Below, in pieces: positions 41,821-51,577 of a DNA stretch of 64,000 bases. The number at the start of each line of letters is the position of its first letter. Within the stretch, counting starts at the first letter, position 1. The position numbers and the translations under genes were made by a program. This stretch comes from DAOPXV01 sp964551445 (GTDB lineage: Bacteria > Muiribacteriota > UBA9980). Location: the NCBI GenBank assembly GCA_964551445.1, contig CAZKCG010000001.1:186001-250000 (forward strand), in the 5' to 3' direction. Under the pieces are notes generated by a model. It made no database searches and was not told the origin of the DNA. It saw only the letters and a list, made by a program, of their open reading frames with translations.

Positions 41821-42255
41821 ATGTCGTCTAACGCACCGCAAAAAATATTAAGCCCTTTCAGGGCGGCATTAATATCTCTGGTTCTCGGCCCCGGGGCCGG
41901 GCAGCTGTATAACGGCCAGAAGAAAAAGGGCTATATAATGCTCGCGATATTTTTTGCTGTTTTCGGATATATGCTGTATCAGATATTTTCGATATACGCA
42001 TTATATTCGCCGAGGATGTCTCAGGGCGACGCTTCGGCCGTAATGGATTTCGCGAACGCCCTGTGGACGCGGTCCGATACCGCTTCCAATTCGAGTTTTA
42101 TCGCGGTCATCTGGCTGATATCGATAGCCGACGCTTATATCTCGGCGTCTATGATCAATAAATTCAACGGCGCGGCGCATGACGCGGAAAACGAAATAAA
42201 TACAGGCGGCGATGCTCCGGCGGCGGTAGATAAAGAAGATAAAAAAGATGCTTAA
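41821..42255 (+). CDS. Small membrane protein, TM2-like
   Basis: 144 residues. The motif GPGAGQLYNGQKKKGYIMLA is typical of TM2/DUF5683-type proteins, in which a Gly-rich turn links two helices. Two or three transmembrane helices (about 13-27, 37-58 and 95-113) are predicted, followed by a hydrophilic acidic tail. It overlaps the radical SAM gene downstream by 8 bp, so it is part of an operon from gltX onwards. Function is unknown. Confidence 0.75.
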   Translation: MSSNAPQKILSPFRAALISLVLGPGAGQLYNGQKKKGYIMLAIFFAVFGYMLYQIFSIYALYSPRMSQGDASAVMDFANALWTRSDTASNSSFIAVIWLISIADAYISASMINKFNGAAHDAENEINTGGDAPAAVDKEDKKDA

Positions 42256-43153
42256 CGATCTCTTTGAATATGAAGGAGCGGTCTTCAGGCCGCCCCGGGA
42301 ATGGGATTCTTTGATAATACAGGCTACGGTGGGTTGTTCCAGAAACAGCTGCCTTTTCTGCGTTATGTATAAGAAAAAAGGCTTCAGGATAAGAAGCTTC
42401 GAAGAGATCAAAAACGATATAGCCCGTATTACGGCCGCTTATATCGGAAGCGTCAAAAAAATATTCATCGCTGACGGGAACGCTCTGTGTATGGGTTCGG
42501 CTGAATTGATCGATCTTTGTAAATATTTTAAAAAAACTTTTCCGGCGCTCCGGCATTTATCGGCGTACGCCAATCCTCTTGATATACTTGAAAAAACCGA
42601 CTCGGAGCTTAAAGCTATAAGAGAAGCCGGGATAAAGAATCTATACGTCGGGATCGAATCGGGTTCCGACGCCGTGCTGAAACTCGTGAAAAAAGAGGGC
42701 AGCTACGCTCAAATGAAGCTCGCTCTTGAGCGCGCGCACGCGGCCGGGTTCGTCGTTTCGGTGACGATACTTCTCGGCGTCGGCGGAAAAGCTTATTCAA
42801 TGGAACATGCGCGCCGGTCGGCCGAACTTATGAACGAGACATCGCCCAGATTTATAAACACTCTGACGGCAAGCATTTACGAAGGCTCCGGGCTTATACC
42901 GCTTATAAGATCTAAAAAATTCGAGGTCTTGACGGACCGCGAAACGGTCGACGAACATTATGAATTTATAAAATGCCTTGACGCGGATCGCGTCATATAC
43001 AGGTCCACTCACGTGTCGAATATGTTGTCCCTTGAAGGGACGCTGTCTAAGGATAAGGAAAAATTGCTTGAAACCCTTGCAAAGTTTAAAGACGAAAACG
43101 AGTCGGACCCTTCATTTAATCTTTTAAAGGCAGGCGGCAGGTATGAATTTTAA
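42248..43153 (+). CDS. Radical SAM protein, CX4CX2C type
   Basis: 301 residues. The 4Fe-4S ligands are C30, C35 and C38 (GCSRNSCLFC), the CX4CX2C spacing found in a COG1032-related radical SAM group. YVGIESGSD is the SAM-binding strand. MLNDLFEYEGAVFRPPREW is the typical N-terminus of this group, without a B12 domain. The product is unassigned. It overlaps the preceding gene by 8 bp and the following phosphatase by 11 bp, so all three are tightly coupled. No substrate peptide or tRNA-modification partner is obvious. Confidence 0.85.
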   Translation: MLNDLFEYEGAVFRPPREWDSLIIQATVGCSRNSCLFCVMYKKKGFRIRSFEEIKNDIARITAAYIGSVKKIFIADGNALCMGSAELIDLCKYFKKTFPALRHLSAYANPLDILEKTDSELKAIREAGIKNLYVGIESGSDAVLKLVKKEGSYAQMKLALERAHAAGFVVSVTILLGVGGKAYSMEHARRSAELMNETSPRFINTLTASIYEGSGLIPLIRSKKFEVLTDRETVDEHYEFIKCLDADRVIYRSTHVSNMLSLEGTLSKDKEKLLETLAKFKDENESDPSFNLLKAGGRYEF

Positions 43154-43886
43154 GGTCAGTTGCAAAACCGATATCGGTAAAAAAAAGGCCAACAACGAAG
43201 ATAACTACTATTTTTCTGAAAAAAAGGGCCTTTTTATAGTAGCGGACGGAATGGGCGGCCACGCGGGCGGCGAAGTGGCTTCGCGCATGGCGGTAGAGCT
43301 TATTTCTGGGAAAATCGAAGACGCGGATATTTCAGGGTTGAACGCTTCTGAAATTATTCAGGAAGCGGTCGTTTCAGCCAGTAAAAAGATCAAGGACACT
43401 TCCATGGAGAACGACGAACTGCGCGGAATGGGGACCACTCTTGTTTTAAGCCTCTGTAATGCAGGCAAGGTTTATATCACAAACGTCGGCGACGCCAGAT
43501 GCTATTCATACGACGGGCAAAAGTTCGAACTTTTATCTCATGACCATTCACAGATACAGGAATATATCGACATGAACCTCATTAACGAGGCTCAGGCGAA
43601 GGTCCATCCCATGCGCCACGTAATAACGCAGGCGGTCGGCTATAACGACGAACTCAAGGTCCGAACCGTATCCCGCGATATGCGCGCGGGAGATTATTTT
43701 CTTTTATGTTCCGACGGGCTCAACGATCATTTTGAAAGCGACGAGGAACTCGGCGGCGTTTTTATAAAGCTTCTGGCCGAGTCCGGCGGCGATCAGGATA
43801 AGATCTGTTCAGAGCTTATAGACATGGTCAACGGCCGCGGCGGCCGCGACAATATAACTATTTTGATATTTAAGATACTCGAATAA
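43143..43886 (+). CDS. PP2C-family serine/threonine protein phosphatase
   Basis: 247 residues, a minimal bacterial PP2C (Stp/PrpC type). The metal-binding motifs are complete: NNEDNYYF near residue 17, VADGMGGHAGGE near 35, LLCSDGLND near 182 and GGRDNITILIF near the C-terminus. It dephosphorylates phospho-Ser/Thr proteins, normally opposing a Hanks-type kinase. No such kinase is in this window. It has no transmembrane segment and is cytosolic. Its start lies within the end of the radical SAM gene. Confidence 0.93.
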   Translation: MNFKVSCKTDIGKKKANNEDNYYFSEKKGLFIVADGMGGHAGGEVASRMAVELISGKIEDADISGLNASEIIQEAVVSASKKIKDTSMENDELRGMGTTLVLSLCNAGKVYITNVGDARCYSYDGQKFELLSHDHSQIQEYIDMNLINEAQAKVHPMRHVITQAVGYNDELKVRTVSRDMRAGDYFLLCSDGLNDHFESDEELGGVFIKLLAESGGDQDKICSELIDMVNGRGGRDNITILIFKILE

Positions 43887-43918
43887 TTCCAAAAGTTATG
43901 CGAAAGGGGTAATTGAAA

Positions 43919-45169
43919 ATGGCTTTGACTTCAAACCTGGTTAAAAGGATCGAAGGTTACAGGGACGAGATGATAAAACTTCAGGTCGATATGACCGCTA
44001 TTCCGGCCCTTTCTCCAGAAAACGGCGGAGAAGGCGAACACGAAAAAACCGAATTTTTAAAGAAGGCGCTGAAGGATTTCGGCTTCGTCGACATCCAGAC
44101 CTATTACGCGCCGGATGAACGCTGCAAAACCAAGGGCCGCCCTAACGTCGTGGCGAAAATAAAGGGGAAATCCGATAAAAAAACATTCTGGATAATGTCA
44201 CACGTCGATATCGTTCCTCCGGGCGAACTCGCTCTCTGGACCGTTGACGGAAAACAATTCGACCCTTACAAGGTCAGGGTTGAAAGCGACAGGCTTATAG
44301 GCCGCGGCGTAGAAGATAACCAGCAGGGTATCGTATCGTCGATGTTTGCGATAAGAGCTGTAATAGAGGAAAAAATAGTTCCCGAATATAACGTGGGCGT
44401 AGTTCTCGTAGCCGACGAAGAGACCGGTTCGCAATACGGGATAGGCTACCTTATAAACGCGCATCCTGAAATATTCACGAAAGACGATATAGTCGTCGTT
44501 CCCGATGCCGGAAATCCCGAAGGCACCATGATAGAGATCGCCGAAAAATCGATAATGTGGATGAAGATAAAAACGGCCGGCAAACAGTGCCACGGTTCGC
44601 GCCCGGATTGCGGCATCAACGCTCATAAGGCGAACGCTTTTCTGATAACTAAATTCGACGAACTTTATAAGGATTTCGCTCATAAAGACGAACTTTTCAT
44701 GCCCGCGATATCTACTTTCGAACCTACTAAAAAAGATAACAACGTCCCGAATATAAACACCATTCCCGGCGAGGATGTTTTTTACATGGACTGCCGCGTC
44801 CTTCCTTATTATGACCTGAAGGATATTATAGCTAAAATGCGCTCTTATGCTGATGCTATCGAAAAACAGTTCGGCGTTCATATCGAATTCTCATATCCGC
44901 AGAAGGAACAGGCGGCCCCGGCCACTTCTATGGATTCCGACGTAGTTAAACTCCTTTCGGCAGGCATAAAAGAAGTATATGGCGGAACCGCCAAACCCGA
45001 AGGCATCGGCGGCGGAACGGTCGCCGCGTTCTTCAGAAGGGCCGGCATCCCATGCGCGGTCTGGAGCAGGCTGGAAGAAGTATGCCATCAGCCCAACGAA
45101 TACTGCATGATAGAAAATATGGTCGGCGATACGAAGGTTTTCGCGCACGCCATATGTTCCATGAAATAA
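43919..45169 (+). CDS. M20-family metallopeptidase / N-acyl amino acid deacylase-like hydrolase
   Basis: 416 residues. The co-catalytic zinc site is visible: His and Asp in SHVDIVPPG, Asp in GRGVEDNQQG, the Glu pair in ADEETGSQYG, Asp in VPDAGNPEG and His in VCHQPNEY. A lid/dimerisation domain starts near KTAGKQCHGSRPD. The length and motifs fit the ArgE/DapE/M20 group, and a dipeptidase or deacylase of unknown specificity is most likely. ATG 43919 lies ten bases after AAAGGGG; a TTG six bases upstream is an alternative. It precedes polB in an apparent long operon. Confidence 0.88.
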   Translation: MALTSNLVKRIEGYRDEMIKLQVDMTAIPALSPENGGEGEHEKTEFLKKALKDFGFVDIQTYYAPDERCKTKGRPNVVAKIKGKSDKKTFWIMSHVDIVPPGELALWTVDGKQFDPYKVRVESDRLIGRGVEDNQQGIVSSMFAIRAVIEEKIVPEYNVGVVLVADEETGSQYGIGYLINAHPEIFTKDDIVVVPDAGNPEGTMIEIAEKSIMWMKIKTAGKQCHGSRPDCGINAHKANAFLITKFDELYKDFAHKDELFMPAISTFEPTKKDNNVPNINTIPGEDVFYMDCRVLPYYDLKDIIAKMRSYADAIEKQFGVHIEFSYPQKEQAAPATSMDSDVVKLLSAGIKEVYGGTAKPEGIGGGTVAAFFRRAGIPCAVWSRLEEVCHQPNEYCMIENMVGDTKVFAHAICSMK

Positions 45170-45178
45170 GGACGGAAA

Positions 45179-47491
45179 ATGAGCGAACCTGCTAAAACCG
45201 GTATTTCTATCGAGGAGAACGAACTTTTATTCGGACATTCCGATACTAAGAGCGTCACCTCGATAGAATTTTCAGAAAATTTGAATATAACGATATTTTA
45301 TCGCGGCTCCGACGGATCGACGCTGTCAAATGACGTTGAGTTCGAACCCGTCCTTCTTTTGCACGACGATAATCTGCTGTACGGCGCAAAGCACAAACCT
45401 CTCGAAATAACGGAAATGAAGGGCGGCGGATATTATAAATATCTCGCCCGCTTTCACAGCTGGAACGCGCTCGAGGACGCCATCAAACACCTCGTCATAA
45501 CCACCGGCTGCAAGCCTTCGGCGCCTAACGCTCCGTATCTTCATATTTCGGATCCGGTCCATCAGTATATGCTCGTATCCGGCGATACCCATTTCAAGGG
45601 AATGCGTTTTTCGGACCTGAAGCGCCTGACCATAGATATCGAGACCGACTGCGCCGACGAGTACGATTTCTCGAACGCCAAGCGTGAATCGGACAGGATA
45701 CTTCTCATCGGTATAAACATATCGTCAAAGCCGGGCGTCGTCGAATACGCATCGGTTAGGGACATGGATGAAAAAGCCATGCTGATATGGTTGTGTGAAA
45801 AAATAAAAGAATACGATCCCGACACGATAGAAGGTCACAACGTATTTAAATTCGATCTTCCTTATATAGCCGAGCGCGCGAAGCGCTTCAAGGTCAAGCT
45901 TGACTGGGGCCGCGACGGTTCGGAGATAAAGTTTCGCAAGTCCCGCGTTCAGGTCGCCGAACGGACCCTCGATTATACAAGATGCGATATTTTTGGAAGA
46001 AATATCGTTGACACATGGTTTCTGGCGCAGTTTTACGATATCCAGACAAGGTCGCTCGAATCTTTCAACCTGAAACATCTGGCCGTTCATTTCGGCGTAG
46101 CTCCGGCCGGAAGGGTTTATATCGAAGCGTCGAAGATCAAGGAATGTTTCGAGAAAGATTATGATAATTTCATCAAATATAATAAAGACGATATAATAGA
46201 AACGGTAGCCATATCGGAGATATTATCCTACGGCCACTTCATCCAGTCGCGCATCTTCCCTTATTCTTATCAGAACAACATAGTCAGAGGTAACGCGACG
46301 AAGATAAATTCATTATTCATCCGTGAATATATAAGAAACGGCTGGTCTATACCTAAAAACGAAAATAAAGGCCAGGCTATGGATTTTGAAGGCGGCCTTA
46401 CGGATATCTTCATCGAGGGCATCGTGAAAAATGTCGGCCACTGCGACGTAAGATCGCTTTATCCTTCGATAATGCTCACTTATAAGGTCGCGCCTAAAAC
46501 CGACCTGATGGAGATATTCCTGCCGATGCTCGTTACGCTCCGCGATTTCCGCGTTTCGGCGAAGAATATGATGAAGAAGGCTGCGGATGAACATGACAGA
46601 AGATATTACGAGGCGCTTCAGAACACTTTTAAAGTGCTCATAAATTCATTTTACGGCTATCTCGGTTCGTCCATACATAACTTCTCGGACGTCGAGGCGG
46701 CTGGAAAGGTCACGGAAATCGGGCGCGATACCATAAGAAAAATGGTCGCGATGTTAAAGGAAATGAAATGCCAGCCCGTTGAAATAGATACCGACGGTGT
46801 TTATTTCGTTCCGCCGGCGGGAGTTTCAGACGACGCCGGTTTTGAAAAGATAGTTCATAATATAAATAAAGAGCTCCCGAAGGGCATCGAGGTCGAGTAC
46901 GACGGCAGATTCAAATCGATGCTGAGTTTTAAGATGAAAAATTACGCTCTTCTTGATTATAACAACAAGCTCACGATAAAAGGTTCGGCGCTGAAATCGC
47001 GCGGGCTTGAAAAATTTCTTCGTAAATTCACTCAGGAAATGATCCATTTGATGCTCAGCGACCGCGAACTTGAGATACCAAAGTTATACGAAAGCTATCA
47101 CGCCGATATCGAAGCGAAAAAAATGTCGATCGATAATATCTGTAAAAGCGAGACCCTGACCGAATCGCCGGCGGCTTATCAGATCAAGATAAAAGAAGGG
47201 AAGAGAAACCCTTCGGCCCAGTATGAACTCGCTTTGAAGTCTTCGAAAGTATATCAGGCGGGTGATTCCGTTTCATTTTACGTCACCGGTACCGCGAAAA
47301 AGGTGACGGCTTATTCCAACTGCAAAATGAAAGAGGAATTCGACGAAAAAACGCCGGATTATAACACCGCTTATTACATAGATAAACTGGTTCTGCAATA
47401 TAAAAAATTCAAGGATGTCTTAAAATTCGAAGGCGGCGTTCCGTCCGGCGATGGTGATCCCAAAGCCGCCTCACAGGGCGAACTTTTCTGA
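45179..47491 (+). CDS. polB: Family B DNA polymerase with 3'-5' exonuclease
   Basis: 770 residues. The exonuclease domain is intact: TIDIETDC (Exo I), EGHNVFKFDLPYI (Exo II) and YNKDDIIET (Exo III). Polymerase motif A is DVRSLYPSIM with D423. Motif B includes VLINSFYGYLG. Motif C is EIDTDGVYF (D537/D539), where most family members have DTDS. This is the archaeal-like/bacterial PolII-related type, usually a repair or translesion enzyme in bacteria that also have PolC or DnaE. The ribosome site is ATAAGGA. It is 9 bp from the M20 gene. Motif C with Gly is seen in some bacterial PolB, so activity is likely retained. Confidence 0.93.
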   Translation: MSEPAKTGISIEENELLFGHSDTKSVTSIEFSENLNITIFYRGSDGSTLSNDVEFEPVLLLHDDNLLYGAKHKPLEITEMKGGGYYKYLARFHSWNALEDAIKHLVITTGCKPSAPNAPYLHISDPVHQYMLVSGDTHFKGMRFSDLKRLTIDIETDCADEYDFSNAKRESDRILLIGINISSKPGVVEYASVRDMDEKAMLIWLCEKIKEYDPDTIEGHNVFKFDLPYIAERAKRFKVKLDWGRDGSEIKFRKSRVQVAERTLDYTRCDIFGRNIVDTWFLAQFYDIQTRSLESFNLKHLAVHFGVAPAGRVYIEASKIKECFEKDYDNFIKYNKDDIIETVAISEILSYGHFIQSRIFPYSYQNNIVRGNATKINSLFIREYIRNGWSIPKNENKGQAMDFEGGLTDIFIEGIVKNVGHCDVRSLYPSIMLTYKVAPKTDLMEIFLPMLVTLRDFRVSAKNMMKKAADEHDRRYYEALQNTFKVLINSFYGYLGSSIHNFSDVEAAGKVTEIGRDTIRKMVAMLKEMKCQPVEIDTDGVYFVPPAGVSDDAGFEKIVHNINKELPKGIEVEYDGRFKSMLSFKMKNYALLDYNNKLTIKGSALKSRGLEKFLRKFTQEMIHLMLSDRELEIPKLYESYHADIEAKKMSIDNICKSETLTESPAAYQIKIKEGKRNPSAQYELALKSSKVYQAGDSVSFYVTGTAKKVTAYSNCKMKEEFDEKTPDYNTAYYIDKLVLQYKKFKDVLKFEGGVPSGDGDPKAASQGELF

Positions 47492-47510
47492 TATTTATAA
47501 GGGGAAGTAA

Positions 47511-48902
47511 ATGCCGAAGCGCATTGAAAAAGATTTCATAGGCGAGGTCGAAGTTCCGAATATAACTTATTTCGGCATGCAGACCGTGCGCGCGATAGAA
47601 GGCTTCAACGCATCCGAACTCAAGGAACCCGTTGAATTGATAATTTCCTTCGTTCAGGTTAAAAAAGCCTGCGCTCTGGCCAATATCGAACTTGAAACGC
47701 TTTCCGCCGAAAAAGGCGGCGCGATAATAAAGGCCTGCGACGAAATTATAGCCGGCGCTCATTTTTCCCAGTTCGCGATAGATGTTTTTCACGCGGGCGG
47801 CGGCACCTCGCTTAACATGAATATAAACGAGGTCATAGCTAACAGGGCGCTTGAAATATTGGGCCATCCTAAGGGAACTTACGGCGTTATATCGCCGTTC
47901 GACGACGTTAATATGTCCCAGGCCGATTCCGATGTTTTTTCAACGGCGCTTCGCGTGGCGCTTCTTTCAGGCTCGGTCAAGATGCTTAACGCGCTGGGTG
48001 AACTTAAGAACGCGTTCCTTAAAAAAAGCATAGAATTCGATCTGGCGATCAAATCGGCGCGGGCGGGCTTTCAGGATTCGGTGCCTATGACGCTCGGCCA
48101 GGAGTTTCTTGCTTTCGCCGAGATAATCAAAAAGAGCGCCGAAGATATCGATCACGCCAGGGGCCGCCTGAAAAACCTTAATATAGGCGGCACCGAGGTC
48201 GGGACGGGTTTGAACGCGCATGAGAATTTTCAGGAAGTTTCCGCCAGAAAGTTATCCGAAATAGCTAAACTTTCGCTTGAAAAATCAGAAAATATGGTCG
48301 AACTTGCAGCTTTTTCATACGATTTCATGAATTATTCCGCGCAGCTGAAAAATCTTGCGCTTAATTTGATAAAGATATCCTCGGATATATGCGTAATGGC
48401 TTCAGGCCCGAATACAGGTTTGAGCGAGATATCCGTTCCGTCGGTCCACGCCGGATCGTCCGCGGTTCCCGGCAGGACCAGCCCCGCGATGTTCGAGATG
48501 CTCGCGATGGCGGGCATGCAGGTATCGGGGGCGGATCACGTTGTAGCCTGCGCTTCGGCTCTCGCGCCGCCGAACCTGAACATATATATTCCTGTTATCG
48601 CATATAATATGCTGTTCGCGCAAAAACTTATTTCTAATTCGGTGTTAAGCGTCGCCGAAAAATGCGTTCCTTTCATAAAGGCCAACGATAAGGTTTTAAT
48701 GAAATATTTTGAGAACACCGCCGGACACGCGGCCGTATTATTGAAAAAACTCGGTTATTCCGAGGCGTCCAGACTGGCGCACGAAGCCAGGATCTCAAAA
48801 AAGACGGTTCTTGAGCTTGCGATCGAGCGGAAACTTCTCAGCGATGAGGAACTTGAAAAAATAAGGGCGCCGCGCAAAATAACGGAGCCGGGGTTAATTT
48901 AA
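47511..48902 (+). CDS. Aspartase/fumarase-superfamily lyase with divergent signature loop
   Basis: 463 residues, aspartase-like length. Superfamily segments are clear: GGGTSLNMNINEVIANRALE, AGFQDSVPMTLGQEFLAFA and LNIGGTEVGTGLNAHENF. The signature loop (residues 315-329) reads GSSAVPGRTSPAMFE instead of GSSxMPxKxNPxxxE. The usual Met, Lys and Asn are thus replaced by Val, Arg and Ser. Catalytic Ser is present. It may be an aspartate ammonia-lyase with altered substrate binding, or a different lyase of the family. It lies between polB and a nucleoside importer, with 19 bp and 30 bp gaps, in the same direction. Confidence 0.82.
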   Translation: MPKRIEKDFIGEVEVPNITYFGMQTVRAIEGFNASELKEPVELIISFVQVKKACALANIELETLSAEKGGAIIKACDEIIAGAHFSQFAIDVFHAGGGTSLNMNINEVIANRALEILGHPKGTYGVISPFDDVNMSQADSDVFSTALRVALLSGSVKMLNALGELKNAFLKKSIEFDLAIKSARAGFQDSVPMTLGQEFLAFAEIIKKSAEDIDHARGRLKNLNIGGTEVGTGLNAHENFQEVSARKLSEIAKLSLEKSENMVELAAFSYDFMNYSAQLKNLALNLIKISSDICVMASGPNTGLSEISVPSVHAGSSAVPGRTSPAMFEMLAMAGMQVSGADHVVACASALAPPNLNIYIPVIAYNMLFAQKLISNSVLSVAEKCVPFIKANDKVLMKYFENTAGHAAVLLKKLGYSEASRLAHEARISKKTVLELAIERKLLSDEELEKIRAPRKITEPGLI

Positions 48903-48932
48903 GAAAATAAAATAATTTACAGGGAGATAATC

Positions 48933-50006
48933 ATGATGTTCTTATTTTCCGTCAAAACATCGGATCGGGTGAAAAATTTAAAAGTTTTTTTCCTGATCTT
49001 TTTTATGATCACCATATCTTTTTCAGCCGTTTTCAATTTTTCCGAAGCTTCGGCGAAGGAAAAAAAGAAAAAGGTCAAAGTAGGCCTCGTCGTTGACGTT
49101 GGCGGCCTCGGCGATAAATCTTTCAATGATTCGGCTTATCTTGGTCTTTTAGAGGCCGAGAAAAAACTTAAGATATTATCCGACGTCGGCCAGCCCTCGA
49201 ATAAAATGGAAGAAGAACAGCATCTTACGGCTTTTTCTCAGAACGATTACGACCTTATCGTCGGCGTCGGTTTCGCAATGCAGGACGCTATTTCAAAGAT
49301 CGCCCGGGAATATCCGGAAAAGAAATTCGCCATAATAGACGGCTGTATAGATCTTCCGAATGTGGCGTCGCTTCTCTTCAAGGAACACGAAGGCTCGTTT
49401 CTTGTCGGAGCTATCGGGATCATGATGTCGAAGACAAAAAAAATCGGTTTCGTAGGCGGAATGGACATACCGCTGATACATAAATTCGAGACGGGTTATA
49501 TGGAGGGCGCAAAATATGTGAACGGTTCGGCCGAGGTCATGGTGAAATATACCGGTTCCGATCCGTCGGCCTGGAACGATCCTGTAAAAGGCCGTGAAAT
49601 AACCCTTTCTCTCATCACTCAGGGCTGCGACGTCGTGTTTCACGCGGCCGGCGGCACGGGCGGCGGCGTTATAAAAGCCTGCAAGGAACAGAACGTGTTC
49701 GCCATCGGCGTCGATTCGGACCAGGACGGCGTTATTCCGGGTACGGTCCTTACATCGATGGTAAAACGCTGTAACGTAGCCGTTTATAACACGATAAAAG
49801 ACATCGTCGACGGGAAATTCGCGGGCGGCATACATAACTTTGGAATAGCCCAGAACGGCGTCGACACTTCCGAGTTCAAATATACAAGGGATAAGATACC
49901 GCCGGAATATTTAAAAAGACTCGAAGAGATAAAAAAGGATATAGTAGCCGGAAAGATAACTATTACGGACTATATGGCTGAAATGGAAAAGAAAAATAAG
50001 AAGTAA
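48933..50006 (+). CDS. BMP-family substrate-binding protein of an ABC importer
   Basis: 357 residues. An N-terminal hydrophobic segment (VFFLIFFMITISFSAVF) serves as signal peptide; no lipobox Cys is present, so it is probably a free periplasmic protein rather than a lipoprotein. The BMP/PnrA signature is clear: GLVVDVGGLGDKSFNDSAY near the mature N-terminus, then GFVGGMDIPLIHKFETGY and AAGGTGGGVI. BMP proteins bind purine nucleosides or similar ligands. It heads a complete transporter operon with an ATPase and two permeases. Confidence 0.92.
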   Translation: MMFLFSVKTSDRVKNLKVFFLIFFMITISFSAVFNFSEASAKEKKKKVKVGLVVDVGGLGDKSFNDSAYLGLLEAEKKLKILSDVGQPSNKMEEEQHLTAFSQNDYDLIVGVGFAMQDAISKIAREYPEKKFAIIDGCIDLPNVASLLFKEHEGSFLVGAIGIMMSKTKKIGFVGGMDIPLIHKFETGYMEGAKYVNGSAEVMVKYTGSDPSAWNDPVKGREITLSLITQGCDVVFHAAGGTGGGVIKACKEQNVFAIGVDSDQDGVIPGTVLTSMVKRCNVAVYNTIKDIVDGKFAGGIHNFGIAQNGVDTSEFKYTRDKIPPEYLKRLEEIKKDIVAGKITITDYMAEMEKKNKK

Positions 50007-50029
50007 TAAAAAATAAAGGAGACGGTTTG

Positions 50030-51577
50030 ATGCACGCCCTTTCAATGAAAGGAATTACCAAAAGGTTTAAAAGCGTCGTCGCCAACGACAATATAACCTT
50101 TGCCGTGGCCAAAAATACCATACATGGCTTAGTAGGCGAGAACGGCGCGGGAAAATCGACCCTTATGAATATTTTATACGGCCTCCTCGAACCGGACGAA
50201 GGCGAGATATTCGTCAACGAAAAACCGGCCAGGTTCAAAGGCCCGAAAGACGCCATAGAAGCCGGTATCGGAATGGTCCACCAGCATTTCATGCTCGCGG
50301 GGCCTCTTACCGTGACGGAAAACATAATACTTGGAAGCGAACCCGAAGGCGGCATTTTTTTAAATTATAAAAAGGCCCGCGAAATGGTGGCCGAACTGTC
50401 TGAAAGATACGGCCTTATAGTCGATCCGGACGCGAGGATAGATTCGATCCCGGTCGGCCTCGCCCAGCGCGTCGAGATCCTCAAAACTCTTTACCGCGGC
50501 GCGAAGATAATCATTTTGGACGAGCCGACGGCCGTTCTGACGCCTCAGGAGGTCCGCGAACTTTTAAAAATAATGGATAATCTTCGCAAGAACGGTGTTA
50601 CGATAGTTTTTATAAGCCACAAACTCAAGGAGATCAAGCGCATCACCGACGATATCACCGTTATACGCCATGGCAAAAGTATCGGAACCGAGCCGACGGC
50701 AAAGGTCACTGAAAACGATATCGCTAAAATGATGGTCGGCCGCGAGGTCGTTTTCAACGTTGAAAAAGGCAAAGCGAAGATCCTCGGCCAGGGCCTCACG
50801 CTCGACCGTATAGCCGCGAAGAACGATAAAGGCCTCGTATGCCTCAAACAGGTATCTCTTGATGTCAAACGCGGCGAGATATTCGGCATCGCGGGCGTCG
50901 AGGGTAACGGCCAGTCGGAACTTTTAGAGATCATATCAGGCCTTAGAAAACCCATGTCCGGAAGCGTCATGGTATGCGACAGAGTGAATCCCGATACGGG
51001 CGAAAAAGACATAACCGGCCTGACTCCGGCCGAAATTTACGAATCCGGCGTGGCGCATATCCCTGAAGACCGTCACAAACGCGGTCTCCAGCTGAAATTC
51101 AACATCGAGGAGAACCTCGTCACGAGCCTCATACATAAAAAACCTTTTTCGAGTTTCGGCGTTATAAGTTCCGATGCCCTTGCGGATAACGCCGCCGCGA
51201 AAATAAAGGAATTCGATATCCGCTGCGGCTCTTCCCATGTGAACGCGCAGAACCTTTCGGGCGGAAACCAGCAGAAGATCGTCATAGCGCGCGAACTTTC
51301 GAAGGAGCCGAGGGTCATCATAATCGCTCAGCCGACCCGCGGCGTCGATATAGGCGCGATCGAGTTCATACATAAAAAAATAGTGGAACTGCGCGATTCC
51401 GGCGTAGCCGTTCTGCTTATATCCGCGGAACTATCGGAGATAATGAATCTTTCGGACAGAATAGGCGTCATATACGAAGGCGAGATACTTGAAACGATGA
51501 ACGCGGCTGACGCTACCGAGGAAAAGCTGGGCCTTCTTATGGCCGGCATAAAAAAGGGCGTGAGCGCGAATGCATAA
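50030..51577 (+). CDS. Double-domain ATPase of the BMP-type importer
   Basis: 515 residues with two ABC cassettes. Cassette 1 has Walker A GENGAGKST, the signature-like VGLAQRVEIL and Walker B IIILDEPTAVL. Cassette 2 has a degenerate P-loop (GVEGNGQSE), an intact LSGGNQQK signature and Walker B VIIIAQPTRGVD with Gln in place of Asp/Glu. This asymmetry is usual for RbsA/NupA-type ATPases, in which cassette 2 is poorly hydrolytic. ATG 50030 follows AAGGAGA. The end overlaps the permease start by 8 bp. Confidence 0.93.
   Translation: MHALSMKGITKRFKSVVANDNITFAVAKNTIHGLVGENGAGKSTLMNILYGLLEPDEGEIFVNEKPARFKGPKDAIEAGIGMVHQHFMLAGPLTVTENIILGSEPEGGIFLNYKKAREMVAELSERYGLIVDPDARIDSIPVGLAQRVEILKTLYRGAKIIILDEPTAVLTPQEVRELLKIMDNLRKNGVTIVFISHKLKEIKRITDDITVIRHGKSIGTEPTAKVTENDIAKMMVGREVVFNVEKGKAKILGQGLTLDRIAAKNDKGLVCLKQVSLDVKRGEIFGIAGVEGNGQSELLEIISGLRKPMSGSVMVCDRVNPDTGEKDITGLTPAEIYESGVAHIPEDRHKRGLQLKFNIEENLVTSLIHKKPFSSFGVISSDALADNAAAKIKEFDIRCGSSHVNAQNLSGGNQQKIVIARELSKEPRVIIIAQPTRGVDIGAIEFIHKKIVELRDSGVAVLLISAELSEIMNLSDRIGVIYEGEILETMNAADATEEKLGLLMAGIKKGVSANA

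Noticed and set aside
44198..44881. 227-codon minus-strand frame opposite the M20 gene
   Set aside because: The plus-strand gene has the complete zinc-ligand set; the antisense frame has no motif.
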